From: an uncultured Eubacteriales bacterium
Lineage (GTDB): Bacteria; Bacillota; Clostridia; Peptostreptococcales; Anaerovoracaceae
Assembly (NCBI GenBank): GCA_959021945.1
Contig: CAUEYG010000108.1
Span: 1-6,246, forward strand
Direction: 5' to 3'
DNA length: 6,246 nucleotides
Made by a program: the position numbers and the translations under genes. How positions within the stretch are numbered: the stretch's first letter is position 1; each line of letters opens with the position of its first letter. Under the pieces are notes generated by a model, which saw nothing but the letters and a program-made list of their open reading frames with translations, was not told the origin of the DNA and made no database searches. Shown here piece after piece: positions 1 to 5,357 of this stretch.

Positions 1-144
1 GACCTTTCCGTCATAATAATATTCCAATGAAAAATAGGTTGCTTTCTCTTTTAGAAACTGAAAGAATTCTGAGATTTTACTTTTATTGATAATACAAGAT
101 TTATCTTCACCTTCCAGGTCTAAATCCAGTCTAAAATTTTTCAT
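1..144 (-). CDS. Unidentified protein, N-terminal 48 residues only (runs off left edge)
   Basis: An open frame starts with ATG at 144-142 and stays open to the left edge, giving 48 codons. It begins MKNFRLDLDLEGEDK and continues with an acidic/basic mix and an aromatic FSLEYYYDG stretch. A good Shine-Dalgarno (GAGGAG at 157-152) sits 7 nt upstream of the ATG. The start overlaps the last 14 bases of the ATPase gene in a different frame, which suggests translational coupling and membership of the same operon. I do not recognise a family from so short a piece; there is no signal peptide or membrane segment. The start site and overlap are clear from the sequence; the function is unknown. Confidence 0.7.
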   Translation of the reverse strand, partial: MKNFRLDLDLEGEDKSCIINKSKISEFFQFLKEKATYFSLEYYYDGKV

Positions 145-1594
145 ATTTTTTCTCCTCTGAAGCCAATTTACCCAAAAGATACAGGAAAGCCATGGCAGGT
201 ATCCGCAAGATGGGCACTTTTGTTTCATGTTTTGTGATGCCAAAATCATCTAACTGCTTTGTGATTAGAAATGCGTTTGTAACCTTTGTGTTTTCATCCC
301 TGCACAGCTCCACGATTGCATCAGTGGCAGGAATATGAGAGTTATTGCGGTATTTCACCTCACAAAGTATTTTTTCACGAGGAAGCTCTATTACCACGTC
401 AACCTCTTTTTGGTTATCTTTTGCCTTTCTGAAATAGCCCAGCTGTGCAGGGCTGCCCTGATAAAAAGATACAATATGCTTATATACTGCAGTTTCCACC
501 ATTGCTCCCAGTTCTTTTTCATCCGATAACACATCATCGATCATCAGCACCGCATTGCGGATTGCCGCATCAGCGATAAAAATTTTCGGTTTTCCCTTTA
601 GTGAGCCTTTGCTGCCTACGTTCATTGGCTTTGCTAGATAAATGAGGTTGGACATTTCAAGGGCATTAATATAGCTGTCAATGGTAGTTACAGACGTATT
701 CTCCAATTCCTTTGCCGCCGTAGTCACACTAAAAATTTCTGTAGAATTCATGCAAAGATACAGGAAGAGTTTTTCCATTAAAAGGGGGCTTCGAATATTG
801 AACAGCGTAAGTACATCTCGCTTTATCACCTTGTCCACTACATCTTCCCGCAGCATTCTCTGGGCGTATAAATCATCATCAGATAATACCAGTTCCGGAA
901 AACCGCCAACCATCAAATAGCGGTTAAAATGCCCTGCCAAAGGTCTGAATCTGTCCATCAAGTCACCAAGCTGAGCATTGCTCATTTTTACCAGCTTTGT
1001 AAGTTGTATTTTTTCAGGCAATATGGGTTCTTCCAGCTGGAGCAGCCTGCAATATTCATAAAATGACATTGTGGGGATTTTGAGAACGCTCCACCTGCCT
1101 GTACCGCTGTCCGCTGAGCCTTTTTCCAGCACAGGACTTGCCGAACCTGTTGCTACAAGGCGGATATCCTTTCTGCTGTCATAAATTACTTTCATCCATA
1201 ATTCCCAGTTATCTGTATATTGGATTTCATCAAAGAAAATATATTTTATCCCTTTAATTGGGTATAAGGACTCGTAGATAGAAAGTACTGTTTCGACGTT
1301 GACAAGCTTTACAATGGGATTATCAAAAGACACGTACAACACATTTTTTGGATTTACGCCTTCGCCAATTAAATGCTCCATCATCTGATACATAATTGTG
1401 GTCTTGCCCACACGTCTGGCTCCTGACAATACTGCAAACCGTCTAAGGGTTTTATGTTCTATTATCTTTAGAGCTTCATAGTACGCAAGCCGTTTCTGAG
1501 GTTTACTTTCCTCTTTTACTTCAGCAGAGTTGCGCCACCATGGATTATATTGCCTTAACACCTTAATGACCTGCTCATTACTTACAATCGCCAT
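131..1594 (-). CDS. AAA-family ATPase with DUF4143 / PD-(D/E)XK-like C-terminal domain
   Basis: This 487-residue protein has the layout of the AAA_14-DUF4143 family, common and often present in many copies in gut bacteria and archaea. Visible are Walker A (GARRVGKT, 58-65), Walker B (YIFFDE, 118-123, with D122/E123) and a GSAS sensor-like motif (150-153). A winged-helix-like stretch lies around 286-320. The C-terminal part carries E367, D399 (EVDVV) and E412-x-K414 (CEVK), the acidic/lysine pattern of a PD-(D/E)XK nuclease fold. The length is normal for the family and no key residue is missing. It has no signal peptide and should be cytoplasmic. The start is ATG at 1594, supported by GGAGGT at 1606-1601 with a 6-nt spacer. 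A promoter at 1702-1674 serves it, and a second gene overlaps its 3' end by 14 bp. The biological role of this family is poorly known; links to defence or mobile DNA are inference. Confidence 0.93.
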   Translation of the reverse strand: MAIVSNEQVIKVLRQYNPWWRNSAEVKEESKPQKRLAYYEALKIIEHKTLRRFAVLSGARRVGKTTIMYQMMEHLIGEGVNPKNVLYVSFDNPIVKLVNVETVLSIYESLYPIKGIKYIFFDEIQYTDNWELWMKVIYDSRKDIRLVATGSASPVLEKGSADSGTGRWSVLKIPTMSFYEYCRLLQLEEPILPEKIQLTKLVKMSNAQLGDLMDRFRPLAGHFNRYLMVGGFPELVLSDDDLYAQRMLREDVVDKVIKRDVLTLFNIRSPLLMEKLFLYLCMNSTEIFSVTTAAKELENTSVTTIDSYINALEMSNLIYLAKPMNVGSKGSLKGKPKIFIADAAIRNAVLMIDDVLSDEKELGAMVETAVYKHIVSFYQGSPAQLGYFRKAKDNQKEVDVVIELPREKILCEVKYRNNSHIPATDAIVELCRDENTKVTNAFLITKQLDDFGITKHETKVPILRIPAMAFLYLLGKLASEEKKYEKF

Positions 1595-1673
1595 AAAAGT
1601 ACCTCCGTCTTATCATCATTTGTAACTTTTATATAATTATACTTTTCTATTTTTTAAGGAATTATTAAATTAT

Positions 1674-1702
1674 ATTATAATAACAGTCACACCAAAAGGC
1701 AA
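1674..1702 (-). promoter_or_regulatory. Predicted sigma-70/sigma-A promoter for the ATPase operon
   Basis: On the minus strand a -35 box TTGCCT (1702-1697) is followed after exactly 17 nt by a perfect -10 box TATAAT (1679-1674). Transcription should begin near 1667, leaving a leader of roughly 73 nt before the ATG at 1594. The leader is very AT-rich and includes a second TATAAT-like string. This separates the ATPase operon from the ankyrin gene upstream. Confidence 0.6.
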
Positions 1703-1711
1703 GTACTCTGT

Positions 1712-1732
1712 AGAAAACGTTTCTTTGCAAAG
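1712..1732. promoter_or_regulatory. Two adjacent palindromes upstream of the ATPase promoter, possible operator
   Basis: AGAAA-ACG-TTTCT (1712-1724) is directly followed by, and overlaps, the perfect 10-bp palindrome CTTTGCAAAG (1723-1732). They lie about 10-30 bp upstream of the -35 box and downstream of the ankyrin stop codon. The position would suit a regulator site. There is no GC-rich stem with a T-run, so an intrinsic terminator is unlikely. No regulator is identifiable and the palindromes could be chance in AT-rich DNA. Confidence 0.2.
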
Positions 1733-1777
1733 ATGTTAATTGTGGTTTGCATATTTTCTTACTTACAAATGGCAGTT

Positions 1778-2647
1778 TTATATCTGCAGAAGCTCTGCTA
1801 AATAGGTATCGCTTGTTTCCGCTGCGTAGTCGTATGCTGTCTTTCCTCTTTGATCTGTAATGGTTTTGTCTGCTCCATTGTTCACCAAAAGCTGTACCGT
1901 CTCTTCCTGCCAGTTCTTCTGATCTCCATTGGGTAAAACATAAAACAGAGCTGTCTTTCCCTCCTCGTCTTTTGCATTTACTTCTGCAGATTCTTCCTTC
2001 ACTAAGTAGTCTATCAGCAGAAGGTTCTGTGAGGCAGCGGCAGCCATTAGGCTGGTTTCCTCGTCGGGTTCTTTTCTCTCGCTCTTTGGTGTATGTTTTA
2101 AAACTAGCTTGTATAATTTAAGTACCTTTTTAGCCTGGTTTTCATCATAGCTCCATGCCCCTTCTTTTTCAACAGCCGGCCACATCTCTGCAATATACAG
2201 CAGCGGTGTTCTCCCTGAAGCGGAATGATAGGCCTTGCTCATATCTGCTCCCCGGCTTATTAAGTAACGGATAATCGCATAATCTTCCTTGTCATAGGTC
2301 AGCAAGGTGCATTGGATTGGAGAAAAGTCACCTGGCCTTCCGCCATTTACCTGGGCACCGGCTTGCACTAATTTCTTTACTGCAGAAAAATCTGACTTTG
2401 TGCAGGCTGCCTGTAATGCTGTATCACCACTTAATTCACTGAGCAATCCAAAGGGAAAAATGGCTCCATTGCTTGTATCTACATCAAAAATTTTCCATTT
2501 CAGCATTCGGTCCAGTTGTACGGAATCCCCGTTATTAACAGCTTCCACCAGTTCACTGGCCCACCTTTTTTCACCAAGGTAAAAAGCCACACAAAGCAGG
2601 CCTATGATAATTACTATATTCCGAAGTGCCTTTCTCTTTTTTTGCAT
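1778..2647 (-). CDS. Membrane-anchored ankyrin-repeat protein (copy A)
   Basis: The protein has 289 residues from the ATG at 2647. A basic N-terminus (MQKKRKALRN) precedes one hydrophobic segment (about 11-25). By the positive-inside rule the rest of the chain would then lie outside the cytoplasmic membrane. Ankyrin-type helical repeats follow at about 73-102 (GDTALQAAC...LVQAGAQVN), 106-137 (YLISRGAD), 145-184 (GRTPLLYIAE), 197-226 (ETSLMAAAASQN), 229-262 (GKTALFYV...LLVNNGADKT) and 267-289 (GKTAYDYAAE). An in-frame GTG at 2656 would add three residues, but it lies inside the Shine-Dalgarno, so ATG is preferred. It is a diverged paralogue of the 5358-6246 gene, most alike over the last ~90 residues (NGADKTITD versus RGADKTIRD). 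Ankyrin repeats bind proteins; some act as immunity proteins in toxin loci, but no partner is provable here. Confidence 0.88.
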   Translation of the reverse strand: MQKKRKALRNIVIIIGLLCVAFYLGEKRWASELVEAVNNGDSVQLDRMLKWKIFDVDTSNGAIFPFGLLSELSGDTALQAACTKSDFSAVKKLVQAGAQVNGGRPGDFSPIQCTLLTYDKEDYAIIRYLISRGADMSKAYHSASGRTPLLYIAEMWPAVEKEGAWSYDENQAKKVLKLYKLVLKHTPKSERKEPDEETSLMAAAASQNLLLIDYLVKEESAEVNAKDEEGKTALFYVLPNGDQKNWQEETVQLLVNNGADKTITDQRGKTAYDYAAETSDTYLAELLQI

Positions 2648-2652
2648 AGTTT

Positions 2653-2659
2653 CCACCTC
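2653..2659 (-). promoter_or_regulatory. Ribosome binding site that sets the start of ankyrin copy A
   Basis: GAGGTGG lies 5 nt before the ATG at 2647. The alternative in-frame GTG (2656-2654) is part of this motif and has no separate Shine-Dalgarno, so the shorter reading is favoured. Confidence 0.6.
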
Positions 2660-2691
2660 ATATAGTCGTAGTGTTTATGGGTGTTAAGTTT

Positions 2692-2877
2692 AACGGCCAA
2701 ATGACGGTTTTTATATCTTAATGCGAGATTTTCCCTAAAAAGGTATAAAAGTTGTGGGCTGCGCCGCCCTAAAATCAAGGAAATTGGTTGTTTTGCAGAA
2801 AATCGTCCAAAATGGGGCCTCTGCGCCTTGAAAATTTATATCTTTTTACCTGTTATTGGCGGAAAAGATATAAAAAA
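2692..2877. repeat. 186-bp perfect direct repeat, copy 1 (MITE-like intergenic element)
   Basis: This stretch is identical base for base to 5141-5326, in the same orientation and 2449 bp away. Identity stops abruptly at both ends. It begins AACGGCCAAATGACGG and ends in a run of A. Near its ends it holds an inverted pair TTTTTATATCTT (2708-2719) and AAGATATAAAAA (2865-2876). Inside are a local 12-bp hairpin (2835-2874) and a GC-rich GGGC-TGCGCC-GCCC mini-hairpin (2756-2769). It codes for no protein of note and lies 45 bp upstream of the ankyrin copy A start, so it could carry promoter or RNA signals for that gene. No clear target-site duplication flanks it. Small size, subterminal inverted repeats and intergenic sites suggest a non-autonomous mobile or regulatory repeat; the family name is unknown to me. 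Confidence 0.9.
2835..2874 (-). other. AT-rich 12-bp hairpin inside repeat copy 1
   Basis: TTTATATCTTTT (2835-2846) and AAAAGATATAAA (2863-2874) are perfectly complementary with a 16-nt loop. On the minus strand the stem is followed by TTTT, which resembles a weak terminator, but the stem has very few GC pairs. The same arm can instead pair with the far end of the repeat (2708-2719). The equivalent hairpin in copy 2 is at 5284-5323. Confidence 0.45.
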
Positions 2878-2954
2878 ATACCGTTGCGGCATTTCCAAAT
2901 GTTCGGGTCTGTTTGCTTCATGGTGGAGGATGGTCGCCTTTTCCTAGAGATTCA

Positions 2955-3410
2955 TTATTGATTTTTAATTGTTACCTTTGACGCTAGTTCTCCATCTTCC
3001 ATAAAAATAAAGTGGCAATTGGGACCATAGGGCGTATCTTCCCCTTTTATGTATCCTTTTTCTGGAACCATAATGAAATTGTTTTTTCCCAATACAATCT
3101 TTTTATCAGCTAGGATAGGCAAAAAGTCCTTTCCTCCATCTGCCATGATGCTTCCTCCTGGCTTCAAGTCAATCTTAATCGTTCTGTCCGCTTTTATACA
3201 GGTATCTGCGGACATATATTCCCGTTCCGTTATCTTTTTTACCTTGATATTACTGCGTCCTGTTATATTCAAATCTTGCTCTGATCGGAGAAATTCTGCC
3301 TGCAGGTCTATATTATCTAACTTTAATTTTCTTCCTTTTACATTTTCGGAAAGCGAAAGTTCTGCTCCTTCCTTTCCGCCTGAAATCGTAATGCCATAAT
3401 CATCTAACTG
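2955..3410 (-). pseudogene. C-terminal remnant of a beta-rich protein, start missing
   Basis: A frame of 151 codons plus TAA runs from just behind tandem stops TGA-TAG (3416-3411) to 2955. It starts QLDDYGITISGG and ends KVTIKNQ. There is no ATG near the 5' end; the first usable non-ATG start is a TTG at 3272, without a good Shine-Dalgarno. The sequence alternates short hydrophobic strands with charged turns (LKLDNIDL, SNIKVKKI, TIKIDLKPGG, KKIVLGKN), like a solenoid or beta-helix tail of a larger secreted or surface protein. I do not recognise the family. The frame opens immediately after the cassette gene at 3414, so the parent gene probably lost its 5' part when the cassette arrived or by a deletion there. 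It could be expressed as a short protein from TTG, but I consider that unlikely. Confidence 0.55.
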
Positions 3411-3413
3411 CTA

Positions 3414-3644
3414 TCATACTTCAAGCTGCACTATTTTTCCAAACTTTTTTTCAGCCTTATATAATTCATAAACATATGCTGGGCTTTCTCGATACAGTCC
3501 CGTTTCATAGGCCTGAAGCTTCTCAAATATTTCAGATTGATAAAAACTTACCATTGCCTCTTTTATTGTGATTTCAGTTTCTTCAACAATATATTTAATA
3601 ATATCCTGAACACTGAGTTCTAATAATAGCTTTTTATCATTCAC
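3414..3644 (-). CDS. Small helical protein, third gene of the DUF3791-DUF3990 cassette
   Basis: This 76-residue protein starts with GTG at 3644; the start overlaps the last 8 bases of the DUF3990 gene, so translation is probably coupled. It ends with TGA followed at once by TAG. It is predicted to be mostly alpha-helical and contains a distinctive YRESPAYVYELYKAEKK stretch (about residues 51-67). No signal peptide, membrane segment or known DNA-binding motif is visible. Small proteins of this look are, from memory, often next to DUF3990 genes, but I cannot give it a Pfam name; it is not clearly DUF3791. Likely role by context: partner or neutraliser of the DUF3990 protein (inference). Its frame is intact although the gene before it is interrupted. 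Confidence 0.7.
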   Translation of the reverse strand: MNDKKLLLELSVQDIIKYIVEETEITIKEAMVSFYQSEIFEKLQAYETGLYRESPAYVYELYKAEKKFGKIVQLEV

Positions 3645-4149
3645 TTAAAACACCTACTTTCCTTAAACAAGCAATAGCCTTTTCAGTATGAAATGAATAT
3701 TGATTTGTCAATTCTTTATAGGTTAATTGCTTTTTCAATCCTTCAATGTCAATCTTTTCGCCCAAATATCTACGAATTGTCACAGAGATTCTATCATCAG
3801 CAACCGGTCCAACAACAATATCATATTTGCAATCCTTATTGCACTCTAAACTATCCAGTTCAAAATCATCGCGGCGCCTATTATTATTAATGAATAATGC
3901 CCATTCTATTGAAGGTATACTTGAAAAAATCCTCACACTAAAATCATCCTTTTCAAAAATATCATCATCAATTTCAAATACTGTTACAACTGGATATCCA
4001 CCATATATGCGAGATGTATTATTTGCCATATTTAGCGCCTGTTCTTCCAAAGATGTTAAATAAAACCCCTGTCCAAAGTCCTTAAAAGGCTTACACTTAC
4101 TTAAATCTATTCAATTTATTTCTATATTTGAACCATGAAATAATATCAT
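3637..4149 (-). pseudogene. DUF3990 protein (ADP-ribosyltransferase-like), interrupted by TGA at codon 13
   Basis: The full reading is 170 codons from ATG at 4149 to TGA at 3637, the usual DUF3990 size. Codons 1-12 read MILFHGSNIEIN, then an in-frame TGA (4113-4111), then IDLSKCKPFKDFGQGFYLTS leading without a gap into the open part. Family features visible: HGSN (5-8), GQGFYLT (26-32), VFEI (57-60), KYDIVVGPVADD (108-119) and NQYSFHTEKA (149-158). The HG...GFY pairing resembles the first two motifs of PARP-type ADP-ribosyltransferases; that activity is inference. The ATG overlaps the DUF3791 stop (ATGA, 4149-4146). Downstream the gene overlaps the 3644 start by 8 bp. Restart at TTG 4050 or ATG 4029 would give a protein lacking both HGSN and GFY, hence probably inactive. 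A sequencing error or rare readthrough is the alternative. Confidence 0.8.
4111..4113 (-). other. Premature in-frame TGA stop in the DUF3990 gene
   Basis: TCA on the plus strand reads as TGA at codon 13. TGA is a normal stop here, as it ends the DUF3791, DUF3990 and 3414-3644 genes, so an altered genetic code does not explain it. The flanking frame is uninterrupted on both sides. Confidence 0.85.
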
Positions 4150-4370
4150 ACAATTGTACCTCCATTATTTCTGCAAATTATTGTCAGATGATCTATAGTG
4201 TCATCAAAAGAAAGTGTATGTTCAACTTTATAGAATTCTTCTAAATAATCCAGACCTTTATATTTATTCAAATATAGCAGCGCATCTTTTGCAGATATAG
4301 CGTACCTTTCTGCAAATTCATTGGTACATATAACAAAATAGTCGATCATATCCTTTTTTAATTCATTCAT
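4146..4370 (-). CDS. DUF3791-type small protein, first gene of the cassette
   Basis: This 74-residue protein reads MNELKKDMIDYFVICTNEFA at its start. It matches the DUF3791 pattern I know: a hydrophobic helix with ICxxEF, then an A-(K/E)-D-x-L-x-x-L-x-x-Y-x-x-L-(D/E)-Y-L segment (about 26-44), then EEFYKVEHTLSFDDTIDHL. A longer reading from 4415 exists, but its added 15 codons include the ribosome binding site, so ATG at 4370 is chosen. Its TGA stop overlaps the DUF3990 ATG as ATGA, a sign of coupled translation. DUF3791 genes regularly accompany DUF3990 genes (family knowledge, from memory). By position and size it would suit an antitoxin or accessory partner, but this is inference. It is probably cytoplasmic. 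Confidence 0.82.
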   Translation of the reverse strand: MNELKKDMIDYFVICTNEFAERYAISAKDALLYLNKYKGLDYLEEFYKVEHTLSFDDTIDHLTIICRNNGGTIV

Positions 4371-4377
4371 GGCAAAG

Positions 4378-4383
4378 CCTCCC
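4378..4383 (-). promoter_or_regulatory. Ribosome binding site that sets the DUF3791 start
   Basis: GGGAGG lies 7 nt before the ATG at 4370, an ideal spacing. It rules out the upstream in-frame start at 4415 as the main one. Confidence 0.75.
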
Positions 4384-4394
4384 TTCTTATAATT

Positions 4395-4400
4395 ATTATA
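4395..4400 (-). promoter_or_regulatory. Possible -10 box for the cassette
   Basis: A perfect TATAAT on the minus strand sits about 25 bp before the DUF3791 start, in the AT-rich run between the lipoprotein and the cassette. No good -35 box is found 16-18 nt upstream, so it is a weak candidate. If real, the leader would be only about 18 nt, and the cassette would be transcribed separately from the lipoprotein. Confidence 0.25.
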
Positions 4401-4494
4401 TATGGAGTTTCGCAATAAGTCCTCTATATTTTGCCTGTCTCGCTGTCTGCCTCCCTGTTCCGATGGAACATTAGTACAGGTTAAACCACTAGCC

Positions 4495-4540
4495 TTATAT
4501 ACTTTGGTCCATTGAAACAGATTCCACTATCTTTTTAAAG
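4495..4540 (-). pseudogene. Out-of-frame C-terminal tail of the lipoprotein
   Basis: A one-base shift near 4556-4546 changes the ending from NQPG-stop to NQDDFKKIVESVSMDQSI followed by TAA at 4497-4495. An aspartate/phenylalanine/lysine helix ending in IVESVS is a natural last helix after the VISFMFYLS strand in this kind of lipoprotein. The simplest reading is a single-base indel that trimmed the last ~15 residues. It may also be chance, as the tail is short. Confidence 0.4.
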
Positions 4541-5017
4541 TCATCCTGGTTGATTTGATAAATAAAACATAAAAGAAATAACGTTTTCATTCACTTGCAA
4601 GAGAAGGAGTACTGCCTCTGATTGCTTTTCCTCTTTTTCCTCAAGGTATCTGATTTTTATTGCAGGCATATTGGCAATCGATAATTCTGATCGCTCCAGA
4701 TCACTTATCTTAGGTCCTGTTTTTCCTGCCGTTTGTGCGCTATCCCATGCATCATCTCCAGCCTTTTGCAAATCTCCTCTATTGCAAAGGACTGTCAAGC
4801 TATTTGTCGGTTCGTCCTTTGATGAATCCTCTATAAATTCCAAGAATTCCCCATTATCCACTTTTTTAATCCACGAGATTGGTACTTGAAAAGTTACTCC
4901 ACTTATATACACAGTCTGGTCGGCCATTTCATTCTGTTGAGATGTTTCCAGCAAACCGCATCCTGCTAAGTTGAAAAGTAGAAATGCTGGTATTAATAAC
5001 ATAACTAGTTTTTTCAT
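4541..5017 (-). CDS. Small lipoprotein, PsbP/Mog1-like in outline, C-terminus probably frameshifted
   Basis: This 158-residue protein has a classic lipoprotein signal: MKK, a hydrophobic core (about 4-17) and lipobox LAGC with C20, so the mature protein should be lipid-anchored on the outer face of the membrane. The mature part contains a VTFQVPISW motif (about 41-49) followed by FLEFIED and a late VISFMFYLS strand (146-154). This outline, a strand then V-P-x-x-W, is typical of PsbP/Mog1-like secreted lipoproteins; the fold call is tentative. ATG at 5017 is chosen because GGAGG lies 5 nt upstream; the longer frame to 5080 would put the signal peptide inside the protein. The protein ends abruptly at SNQPG; the missing tail appears in the next frame. 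It lies between repeat copy 2 and the cassette. Confidence 0.85.
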   Translation of the reverse strand: MKKLVMLLIPAFLLFNLAGCGLLETSQQNEMADQTVYISGVTFQVPISWIKKVDNGEFLEFIEDSSKDEPTNSLTVLCNRGDLQKAGDDAWDSAQTAGKTGPKISDLERSELSIANMPAIKIRYLEEKEEKQSEAVLLLLQVNENVISFMFYLSNQPG

Positions 5018-5022
5018 TTTTT

Positions 5023-5027
5023 CCTCC
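5023..5027 (-). promoter_or_regulatory. Ribosome binding site that sets the lipoprotein start
   Basis: GGAGG lies 5 nt before the ATG at 5017. It places the start exactly at the MKK of the lipoprotein signal peptide. Confidence 0.75.
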
Positions 5028-5036
5028 GAAAAACGC

Positions 5037-5140
5037 TCAGCTCTGGTTGCCACATCCAATTTCCTGCTTAAAATTTTCAATGTGGGCCCCTATTGGTCGG
5101 CTAAGTTTAATCCATACCGCAGCTCTTTTATTTAAAATCG
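5037..5140 (-). other. Intergenic stretch with a short open-frame remnant next to repeat copy 2
   Basis: Between the repeat and the lipoprotein, a minus-strand frame without a start runs from the repeat border to TGA at 5039-5037. It reads protein-like near its end (RPIGAHIENFKQEIG). It could be the tail of a decayed gene or part of another dispersed repeat. No clear promoter for the lipoprotein is visible here; a TTGAAA string lacks a matching -10 box. Confidence 0.2.
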
Positions 5141-5326
5141 AACGGCCAAATGACGGTTTTTATATCTTAATGCGAGATTTTCCCTAAAAAGGTATAAAAG
5201 TTGTGGGCTGCGCCGCCCTAAAATCAAGGAAATTGGTTGTTTTGCAGAAAATCGTCCAAAATGGGGCCTCTGCGCCTTGAAAATTTATATCTTTTTACCT
5301 GTTATTGGCGGAAAAGATATAAAAAA
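5141..5326. repeat. 186-bp perfect direct repeat, copy 2
   Basis: Identical over all 186 bases to 2692-2877 and in the same orientation. Here it lies 31 bp behind the stop of ankyrin copy B and upstream of the lipoprotein, whereas copy 1 lies upstream of ankyrin copy A. The different neighbours show that it is the repeat itself that is shared, not a duplicated gene block. Full identity implies recent spread or gene conversion. The hairpin arms are at 5284-5295 and 5312-5323, and the subterminal inverted pair is at 5157-5168 and 5314-5325. Confidence 0.9.
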
Positions 5327-5357
5327 TTACACACCTGATTGTTTAATGAAATAGGTT

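Noticed and set aside
1711..1724. Possible CcpA/LacI-type cre site (GAAACGTTTTC on the minus strand)
   Set aside because: Spacing is one base short of the cre consensus and the flanking TG/CA bases are absent.
2307..2582. Plus-strand 91-codon frame opposite ankyrin copy A
   Set aside because: It is the antisense shadow of ankyrin repeats, with no ribosome binding site or recognisable motif.
2683..2694. GTTAA-GT-TTAAC at the border of repeat copy 1, considered as a target-site or attachment mark
   Set aside because: It spans the border rather than flanking the element and is absent at copy 2, so it does not behave as a target duplication.
2871..2936. Short minus-strand frame beginning MKQTDPNIWKCRNG and running into repeat copy 1
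   Set aside because: It has only 22 codons and no Shine-Dalgarno, and ends inside the repeat; the frame is not kept at copy 2.
3049..3399. Plus-strand 116-codon frame with a hydrophobic stretch
   Set aside because: It is antisense to the remnant, starts and ends arbitrarily relative to it, and lacks a ribosome binding site; the hydrophobic stretch mirrors charged/lysine codons on the other strand.
3693..4063. Plus-strand open frames over the DUF3990 gene
   Set aside because: They lie opposite a gene with clear family motifs, have no convincing Shine-Dalgarno and show low-complexity serine/leucine runs typical of antisense shadows.
4111..4113. Selenocysteine or alternative-code explanation for the TGA
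   Set aside because: Other genes here end with TGA, the family position is not a known cysteine site, and no obvious stem-loop follows the codon.
4456..4470. TGTTCC-GAT-GGAACA hairpin between lipoprotein and cassette, considered as a terminator
   Set aside because: The stem is 6 bp with a 3-nt loop and no T-run follows on either strand.
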